From the NCBI GenBank assembly GCA_963578705.1, contig CAUZDT010000037.1, positions 1 to 11,370 of the forward strand: a stretch of DNA of 11,370 bases, given 5' to 3'. Source of the stretch: UBA8886 sp963578705. Its GTDB lineage: Archaea > Thermoplasmatota > Poseidoniia > MGIII > CG-Epi1. The notes beneath the pieces were generated by a model. The model did no database searches. It worked only from the letters and a program-made list of their open reading frames with translations, and had not been told where the DNA came from. Below are positions 6,590 through 11,370 of this stretch, piece after piece (within the stretch, counting starts at the first letter, position 1; each line of letters starts with the position of its first letter). Position numbers and translations under genes: made by a program.

Positions 6590-7078
6590 ATGGAACAGTT
6601 CGCGGTCGCTTCGCCGCTCGGCCCGCTGGAGCTGACGCTTGACGGCGACGCGGTCACACGGCTCGAGTTCCCCCGCTCCCCACGCACTGGCGCGCCCGCG
6701 ATGGCCGCCAGCGACGGACCGCGCTCGCCCGCTGGCGAGCGCGTCGCGAGGGCGCTCGGCGCGTATTTCGACGCCGGCGAGCTGCCCGCGCTCATGCTGC
6801 GGCCGGGCGGCACCGCCTTCCAGCAGCGCGTCTGGGAAGCGCTGCGCGCGGTCCCGGCGGGCGAGACCGCCACCTACGGCGAACTGGCGGCGCGGGTCGG
6901 GTCGCGCCGTGTCGCGCGGGCGGTGGGGCAGGCGTGCGCGCGAAACCCGATTCCGGTGCTGATACCGTGTCACCGTGCGGTCGGCGCCAGTAGCCCGGGC
7001 GGCTGGTCGGGGCTGCCGGGCGCGAAGGAGTGGTTGCTAGCGCACGAAGCGGACGCGATTAATCGCGCGGCGCCGTAA
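6590..7078 (+). CDS. ogt: Methylated-DNA--protein-cysteine methyltransferase (O6-alkylguanine-DNA alkyltransferase)
   Basis: Encodes 162 residues, a typical length for the compact Ogt/MGMT family. The protein repairs O6-alkylguanine by moving the alkyl group irreversibly to its own cysteine. Residues 1-70 form the degenerate N-terminal domain. The C-terminal DNA-binding domain (about 76-155) shows FQQRVWEAL, GETATYGELA (Tyr96), RAVG (Arg110, the arginine-finger position), NPIPVLIPCHRAVG with acceptor Cys127 followed by His128-Arg129, and KEWLLAHE ending in Glu153. The usual PCHRV is PCHRA here, a mild change. All key positions are present, so the enzyme should be active. It is the only plus-strand gene in the window, diverging from a membrane protein gene and running tail to tail into the subtilase gene, whose last codons it overlaps by 20 bases. 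Confidence 0.95.
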   Translation: MEQFAVASPLGPLELTLDGDAVTRLEFPRSPRTGAPAMAASDGPRSPAGERVARALGAYFDAGELPALMLRPGGTAFQQRVWEALRAVPAGETATYGELAARVGSRRVARAVGQACARNPIPVLIPCHRAVGASSPGGWSGLPGAKEWLLAHEADAINRAAP

Positions 7079-9068
7079 GGTACCCGCCGCGCCACGCAAC
7101 CACCGCGACCGTGCCGCCCAGCGCCACCGCGAGGGCGAGGATTAGCGGCAGCAGGTCGCGTGCGCTTGACTCGGGGGTAAAGCCGTCAGCAACAAAATGG
7201 GTGTGCGGCGTCAGTGAGTGGAAGCCACCGTTGCCGAGCGCGCGGACGAAGAGCGCGTGGTTGCCGCTGAACGCCAGTTCTTCCTCATTGAGCGTGATAG
7301 ACCACGGGATGTAGGCACCGGTCGGCTGCGGCAGCTCGACCGCGTAGTCGTGCACCTCGCGCCACGCGCCGCCGTCGATGCGATACTGCACCGCCGAGAC
7401 GTTGCCGATGCGGGCCCACGAAACGCCCTTGATGACGACGGAGTCGTTCGTGATGGTCTCGAGGATGTGCGCCTGCAGCTCGACATCGACGTTCTCGGGG
7501 TCTTCCAGCTTTATCGCCTCCTCGACCGCCAGCAGCGCGTCGACCATGCCCCAGCCGAAATCGCGGTTCCAGAACGGGTCCAGCTCAGGGTAAGTCGGCT
7601 CGCCGCGTGGCTCGGCGGTGGTGCGCAGGATTTCCTTGACCAGTGCCGGAGTCAGGTTGTCGTTGACCTCGAGCAGTAGCGCCATCACGCCCGCCACAGA
7701 CGGCGTCGCGTAGCTGGTGCCAGAGCCACGGCCGGAGTAGCCGTTGTTGGAGGCGTCCTGCCCCGGGACGTTGTTGTTGCAGCTGCCGGAGGTGTAGCAT
7801 CCCTCGGCCTGGACGATGTTAGTACCGGACGCCGAGACATCGGGCTTCAGCTCGTCGTAGGGGTAGCCGTCATTGTTGTCACGGCGCGGGCCGCGGCTGC
7901 TGTAGCCGGCGATGGTATCGTCGTCGCGCTCGACAGTATTCTGGTCGTCGAGCGCGCCGATGGTAACCGAGAGGCTCGACGACCCCATGCCGGAAAAACC
8001 GTCATTGTCGGGGCCGCTGTTGCCTGCCGCGACGCTGACGACGACACCCGCTTCGGTCACCTCGTCCAGCCTCCGCGAATGCATGTCGGTACCGTCGCTG
8101 CCGCCATCCTCGTGCGAGGTGATACCCCACGAAAGCGAGACAATGTCGATGCCGTAGTTCGCCTCGTCTACGTTGGGCCACGCGTCGTCACGGTGATCGA
8201 TAACCCATTGCAGGCCGTTCATTGCCGACTCGTAAAACTCCTGCTCGAGAAGATAGTTCTCGAAGGGGCCTGCACCGACGTCGGAGCCAATCCTGACATC
8301 GACAAGCGATGCGTCTGGTGCAGCGCCCTGGTAATCGGTCAGGCTCCCATCGGCCAGAAGCCCGGTCGCAGTCGCCATCCCCGAGCAGGCAGTGCCGTGC
8401 TGGTTTCCGTCGTCTGGGTCGAAGGAACCATCGGTTTCGCGACCTGGATTATCGAAAAAGCAGGCGGGGTCTGTATGCATGTAGCAGACAGCATCGTAGC
8501 CGGCGACGAACTTGCCAACCAGTCCGGGATGCTCGTTGTCGATACCGGTATCGACAATCGCGATGTTGACTCCGCGGCCGGTGTAGCCCAGGTCCCACGC
8601 ACCCATGGGGTAAGCAGTCGAATTCTTCGCCTTGATATTGGGCGTCTGCACGTCGCCGTAGAACACGACCTTGCCATACGGCTCAACCATCACGACCCCC
8701 GGCAGCGACGCCGCCAGCGCGAAGCGCTCGGGAGCGACGGGGCCGAGCAGCACCGCGTCGGAGAGCAGCAGCCGCGGCTCGAAGCCCGCCAGCAGCAGCG
8801 ACTCCAGCTCGCGCTCGCCCGGCTGGTAGCCGTAGGAAACCCCGACGGCCGTGGGCGCGTCGCGCGTTTCAAGCCAGTCGACGATGCCGTCGCGGTCCCC
8901 GTCGCGCGAGGTGCGCTCCCACCACGGAGCGGCCGGCGGCGTGTCGCCGCCGGCCACAGGCGCTGGCGCCGTGGAAACGGCGGGCGCAGCCGGTTCGCTC
9001 GCCGCGGGCAACTGCAAGTTGCCCGCCAGCAGCAGCACCGCCAGCAGGATTGCCGCGAGTCGTTGCAT
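7059..9068 (-). CDS. Secreted, membrane-anchored subtilisin-like serine protease (peptidase S8)
   Basis: Encodes 669 residues. A signal peptide (about 1-22) precedes an Ala/Pro-rich linker, a short Asp-rich SRDGDRDGIVDWLE motif (54-67) resembling thrombospondin type 3 calcium sites, and an I9-like propeptide (about 73-138). The S8 catalytic domain spans about 160-520: Asp173 in IAIVDTGID, His224 in NQHGTACSG, oxyanion Asn350 in VAAGNSGP and nucleophile Ser452 in GSGTSYATPSVAG. Cys195/203 and Cys424/430 could form disulfides. Residues 525-632 look like a beta-sandwich accessory domain, and 639-658 is a C-terminal helix with a basic tail, so the enzyme should sit on the outer cell surface. It probably degrades environmental protein, though maturation of other surface proteins is possible. 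The ATG at 9068 is chosen because it begins the signal peptide and has a TATA-like box 28 bases upstream; the frame continues open further upstream, but that part overlaps the neighbouring gene and is Arg/Ala-rich noise. Confidence 0.95.
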   Translation of the reverse strand: MQRLAAILLAVLLLAGNLQLPAASEPAAPAVSTAPAPVAGGDTPPAAPWWERTSRDGDRDGIVDWLETRDAPTAVGVSYGYQPGERELESLLLAGFEPRLLLSDAVLLGPVAPERFALAASLPGVVMVEPYGKVVFYGDVQTPNIKAKNSTAYPMGAWDLGYTGRGVNIAIVDTGIDNEHPGLVGKFVAGYDAVCYMHTDPACFFDNPGRETDGSFDPDDGNQHGTACSGMATATGLLADGSLTDYQGAAPDASLVDVRIGSDVGAGPFENYLLEQEFYESAMNGLQWVIDHRDDAWPNVDEANYGIDIVSLSWGITSHEDGGSDGTDMHSRRLDEVTEAGVVVSVAAGNSGPDNDGFSGMGSSSLSVTIGALDDQNTVERDDDTIAGYSSRGPRRDNNDGYPYDELKPDVSASGTNIVQAEGCYTSGSCNNNVPGQDASNNGYSGRGSGTSYATPSVAGVMALLLEVNDNLTPALVKEILRTTAEPRGEPTYPELDPFWNRDFGWGMVDALLAVEEAIKLEDPENVDVELQAHILETITNDSVVIKGVSWARIGNVSAVQYRIDGGAWREVHDYAVELPQPTGAYIPWSITLNEEELAFSGNHALFVRALGNGGFHSLTPHTHFVADGFTPESSARDLLPLILALAVALGGTVAVVAWRGGYLTAPRD

Positions 9069-9092
9069 TACGGCGGCGGAGCGTCGGCGGGT

Positions 9093-9099
9093 GATAAAG
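9093..9099 (-). promoter_or_regulatory. Putative TATA box for the subtilase gene
   Basis: The minus strand reads CTTTATC, centred about 28 bases before the ATG at 9068, in the 50-base gap after the small zinc-ribbon gene. The position supports a leaderless transcript starting at this ATG and separates the protease from the upstream acyl-CoA synthetase unit. Confidence 0.5.
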
Positions 9100-9118
9100 T
9101 TGGCGTCCGCAACCACAG

Positions 9119-9400
9119 TTACAGTCGCGCCGAGCAGTAGGGGCACATCGACCAGCCGGCATCTACTTCGCGTCCGCAGCCGCTGCACTCGGCGTGCGCG
9201 CGCTCGCGTCCCGCGGCGGGCGCCGACCACTGCCCCGGCGCGGGGGGCGGCGGCAGCGGGTCGGGCCACCACGCCGCAAGGCCGAACGCCGCCAGCGCCG
9301 CCAGATACGCCAGATACTCGACCAGCGCGCTCTCCGCCAGCAGAGTGTTGGCGAGCGCAAGGATGCCGCAAAGCGCGAAGCTGGCGCGCAGCAGGCTCAT
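9119..9400 (-). CDS. Small two-helix membrane protein with C-terminal zinc ribbon
   Basis: Encodes 93 residues of unknown function. Residues 5-22 and 26-44 form two hydrophobic helices joined by a very short turn. A Pro-rich linker (46-60) follows, then a zinc ribbon CSGC-X10-CPYC (Cys 72, 75, 86, 89), a form common in archaeal zinc-ribbon tails. The ribbon is predicted to face the cytoplasm if both helices cross the membrane. Its ATG overlaps the stop of the acyl-CoA synthetase gene as ATGA, so the two are very likely co-transcribed and translationally coupled. That overlap and the coherent helix-linker-ribbon plan are the reasons I regard it as real. It could help recruit the synthetase or another partner to the membrane, but this is speculation from position only. 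Confidence 0.75.
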   Translation of the reverse strand: MSLLRASFALCGILALANTLLAESALVEYLAYLAALAAFGLAAWWPDPLPPPPAPGQWSAPAAGRERAHAECSGCGREVDAGWSMCPYCSARL

Positions 9401-11178
9401 GCGTCGGCGTAGAGCGACTCGATTTCCGCCGCCCAGTTCGCGGCGATGGGCTTACGCTTGATTTTGAGCGTGGGAGTCAGCTCACCGTCATCGACGGTGA
9501 AGTCGCGCGATAGGATGGCGAATTTCTTGACCTGTTCGGGGTTCGAGAATTTCTGGTTCAGTTCATCCACCTGCGCCTGGATTTCAGCGCGGATGTCGGC
9601 CGAGCCGGTGTATTCCGCGAGCGGGTGCCCCAGCTTCTCCAGCTTCGCCACCTGCTCGACCGGGTTCTTGGGTATTTCGAGCGGGTCCATCCCGAGCTTG
9701 TCGCGCATGATGGCGAAAGCGTCGAGCGTCAGCAGCGCCGAGCAATACTTGCGGGCGTCACCGACCAGGAAGCATTGCGACACCAGCGGCATCGATTTCA
9801 TGGTCTCCTCGATGACCAGCGGCGCGATGTTCTTGCCGCCCGAGCTGACGTAAATTTCCTTCTTGCGACCGGTGATTTTCACGAAGCCATCGCTGTCAAT
9901 GGTTCCGACATCGCCGGTGTAGAGCCAGCCGTCGCGGAGCACCGCGTCGGTCGCCTTCTGGTCCTTGTAGTAGCCCTTCATGACGTGCGGGCCGCTAATC
10001 AGCAGCTCGCCGTCGTCGGCCACCTTCATCTCGGTGCCGGGGAAGACCGGGCCGACAGTGCCAACGCGGTTCTGCTCGGCGTAGTTGAGCGTCGCGCCCG
10101 CCGTGTTCTCGGTCATGCCGTATCCCTCAAAGATGGGGATGCCGAGCGACTGGAACAGCTCCAGGATATCGGGATTGATGGGCGCCGCGCCGGTGACGGC
10201 GAAGCGGCACGCCTTCATCCCGATTTTCTTCTTCAGCTTCTTGCGGAAGATGCCCGAGAGCAGCGGTAGCTTGAGCCCGACACGCAGCACCGCCTTGCCA
10301 TCGATAGCGGCCTTGACGTTGGAGTAGATTTTCTCGTAGATGCGCGGGACGCCGATGAAGAGGTGCGGCTGCACCTCCTTGGCGAGGTCGACAACGTTGA
10401 GCGGGTTGTCCGCCACATACATGTGCATCGCCTTGTCGACCCAGTAGTGGTTGTCAATCAGCTGGCCGAAAACGTGCGCCAGCGGCAGCCACGAAACATA
10501 GCGCTCACCCTGAGTGAACAGGAAGGCGAAGTCTGCCGCCTTGACCTCGAAATTCCAGTTGCCGTGCGTCAGCTCGACGCCCTTGGGGTTGCCCGTTGTC
10601 CCGGAAGTGTAGATTAGCGCGCTCGTGCCGGCGTCGGTCAGCGCGCCGACGCGCTCGTGAAGCGTCGCGGTCTCGACTCCGCTGCCGTGGCCCATGAACG
10701 CATCCCAGGTCATCATCCGCTCGTGCTCCACTCCGCCCACGCCCGGCAGCAGCACGAAGTGCTCGACCGCGGGCAGGCCGTCGATGACTTGCATCAGCCG
10801 GTGCTGCGGCATCTTGTCCTTATCGTCAGCCGCCATCGGGTTGTCGCCTACAAATAGCACTTTCGATTCCGAGTTGCCGGCAACCCACTCGACCTCCTCG
10901 GCCGACGAAGTGTGGTAGATGCCAACTCCGGCACCGCCCGCCATCTGCGCGGCGAGGTAGCCGCCGTACCATTCGCGACGGTTGTAGCTGTAAATGCTCA
11001 GTTTATCGCCCGGCTCGAATCCCAGCGCGACCAGCGACTTGGCGATGTCCATCACGAATTCGATGACTTCGGACCAGGTCTCGGTCATCCAGTCGTCGCC
11101 TGACAGGGATGAAAGCGCCGGTTGGTCGGCGTACTTCATTGCGTTCTCGAGCAAACGGGAGGGAGTCGTGGAGGCCAT
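9397..11178 (-). CDS. Long-chain fatty-acid--CoA ligase (AMP-forming acyl-CoA synthetase, FAA1/FadD15-like)
   Basis: Encodes 593 residues, the length expected for the long-chain branch of the ANL adenylating superfamily. The enzyme activates a fatty acid with ATP to an acyl-adenylate and then forms the CoA thioester. Visible motifs in order: the ATP-binding loop YTSGTTGNPKG (190-200), WLPLAHVFGQ (230-239), YGMTENT (353-359), DGWLYTGD (416-423), the hinge region GRKKE (437-441) and a C-terminal LTPTLKIKRK (567-576), with Lys572 the likely catalytic lysine. The block RKYCSALLTLDAFAI (476-490) and the later long helical insertion before the final lysine are typical of the FAA1/COG1022 group rather than of acetyl-CoA synthetases. 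The protein is probably cytosolic or membrane-peripheral. It begins a two-gene unit with the small zinc-ribbon membrane protein. Substrate chain length cannot be fixed from sequence; it may act in fatty-acid breakdown or in activating scavenged lipids. Confidence 0.95.
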   Translation of the reverse strand: MASTTPSRLLENAMKYADQPALSSLSGDDWMTETWSEVIEFVMDIAKSLVALGFEPGDKLSIYSYNRREWYGGYLAAQMAGGAGVGIYHTSSAEEVEWVAGNSESKVLFVGDNPMAADDKDKMPQHRLMQVIDGLPAVEHFVLLPGVGGVEHERMMTWDAFMGHGSGVETATLHERVGALTDAGTSALIYTSGTTGNPKGVELTHGNWNFEVKAADFAFLFTQGERYVSWLPLAHVFGQLIDNHYWVDKAMHMYVADNPLNVVDLAKEVQPHLFIGVPRIYEKIYSNVKAAIDGKAVLRVGLKLPLLSGIFRKKLKKKIGMKACRFAVTGAAPINPDILELFQSLGIPIFEGYGMTENTAGATLNYAEQNRVGTVGPVFPGTEMKVADDGELLISGPHVMKGYYKDQKATDAVLRDGWLYTGDVGTIDSDGFVKITGRKKEIYVSSGGKNIAPLVIEETMKSMPLVSQCFLVGDARKYCSALLTLDAFAIMRDKLGMDPLEIPKNPVEQVAKLEKLGHPLAEYTGSADIRAEIQAQVDELNQKFSNPEQVKKFAILSRDFTVDDGELTPTLKIKRKPIAANWAAEIESLYADA

Positions 11179-11195
11179 GGGGGGCAGCCGCTCAG

Positions 11196-11204
11196 GTATT
11201 AAAC
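11196..11204 (-). promoter_or_regulatory. Putative TATA box for the acyl-CoA synthetase gene
   Basis: The minus strand reads GTTTAATAC, centred about 22 bases before the ATG at 11178, in the 46-base gap after the double zinc ribbon gene. The sequence is a good TATA-like match; the spacing is slightly shorter than at other genes here but still implies little or no leader. Confidence 0.5.
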
Positions 11205-11224
11205 AACCTGCTCAGCCCGTATCG

Positions 11225-11370
11225 TCAGAGAGGGTGGCCGCAATTGCCACAGAACTTGAAACCGGGCTGCGCCGGCGTCCCGCAGCCGGTACAGCTGAAC
11301 GAGAGTTTCTGGCCGCAGCCACCGCAGAACTGGAAGCCGGAGGGGTTGCCCGCCCCGCAACTGCCGCAGG
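11225..11370 (-). CDS. Double zinc ribbon protein, C-terminal fragment
   Basis: The gene enters from the right edge and ends with TGA at 11227-11225; 47 residues are visible. They form two consecutive zinc ribbons of identical spacing, C-X2-C-X10-C-X2-C, with Cys at 1, 4, 15, 18 and 26, 29, 40, 43 of the fragment. The tandem pattern (FCGGCG in the first unit, FCGNCG in the second) and the ending GHPL right after the last ribbon match the DZR (double zinc ribbon) family, found at either end of varied archaeal and bacterial proteins. The regular cysteine spacing and lack of stops make the reading frame convincing even though it is short. The rest of the protein lies outside the window, so its function cannot be told. 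The next gene on the strand starts 46 bases later with its own promoter. Confidence 0.85.
   Translation of the reverse strand, partial: CGSCGAGNPSGFQFCGGCGQKLSFSCTGCGTPAQPGFKFCGNCGHPL

Noticed and set aside
8079..9140. 353-codon open frame on the plus strand
   Set aside because: It lies antisense to the subtilase gene, whose catalytic motifs are intact. Long antisense frames are common in GC-rich DNA, and its translation is Arg/Val/Gly-rich with no coherent domain.
9069..9371. Extended N-terminus of the subtilase from an ATG at 9371
   Set aside because: The extra 101 codons overlap the small zinc-ribbon gene in another frame, read as Arg/Ala-rich noise, and would bury the signal peptide.
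1..11370. CRISPR arrays, tRNA or rRNA genes, insertion sequences, toxin-antitoxin or phage genes
   Set aside because: I found no regularly spaced repeats, cloverleaf-like segments, transposase motifs or small paired genes. Intergenic gaps are at most about 105 bases.

Overview
The window looks like a piece of a marine planktonic archaeal genome, most likely Marine Group II/III Euryarchaeota (Poseidoniia and relatives, Thermoplasmatota). I infer this from the combined features: GC-rich, tightly packed genes; TATA-like boxes 22-28 bases before several start codons with no clear Shine-Dalgarno sequence (archaeal leaderless promoters); a lipobox-bearing substrate-binding protein with PKD domains; an anchored secreted subtilase; and several proteins ending in CxxC...CxxC zinc ribbons. 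No rRNA, tRNA, CRISPR array, insertion sequence or integrase was seen. No gene-free stretch exceeds about 105 bases.

Layout, left to right. Every gene is on the minus strand except one. Bases 1-3170 hold an apparent transport operon read right to left: a membrane protein with a zinc-ribbon tail (2418-3170), a PKD-fused peptide-type ABC substrate-binding lipoprotein (91-2418) and the first 19 codons of a probable DppB-type permease (1-58). The first two genes share a TAATG stop/start. Bases 3256-4506 encode an MFS transporter. Bases 4570-6486 encode a large membrane protein with an external domain that I do not recognise. A 103-base divergent intergenic region (6487-6589) separates it from ogt (6590-7078, plus strand), an O6-alkylguanine-DNA methyltransferase. 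ogt overlaps by 20 bases, tail to tail, the gene for a C-terminally anchored S8 subtilase (7059-9068). Bases 9119-11178 hold a second coupled pair: a long-chain acyl-CoA synthetase followed, with an ATGA overlap, by a 93-residue membrane zinc-ribbon protein. The right edge (11225-11370) is the C-terminal end of a double zinc ribbon protein.

How the genes may work together (inference): a surface subtilase degrading protein, a lipoprotein and permease importing peptides, and an acyl-CoA synthetase activating fatty acids fit a heterotrophic archaeon living on proteins and lipids. The MFS transporter and Ogt look like unrelated housekeeping or defence neighbours. The least ordinary parts are the PKD segment of the binding protein, whose base composition differs from the rest of its gene; the zinc-ribbon membrane protein coupled to it; and the orphan 638-residue membrane protein with a palindrome beside its promoter. 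I found no clear evidence of a wholly new multi-gene system.
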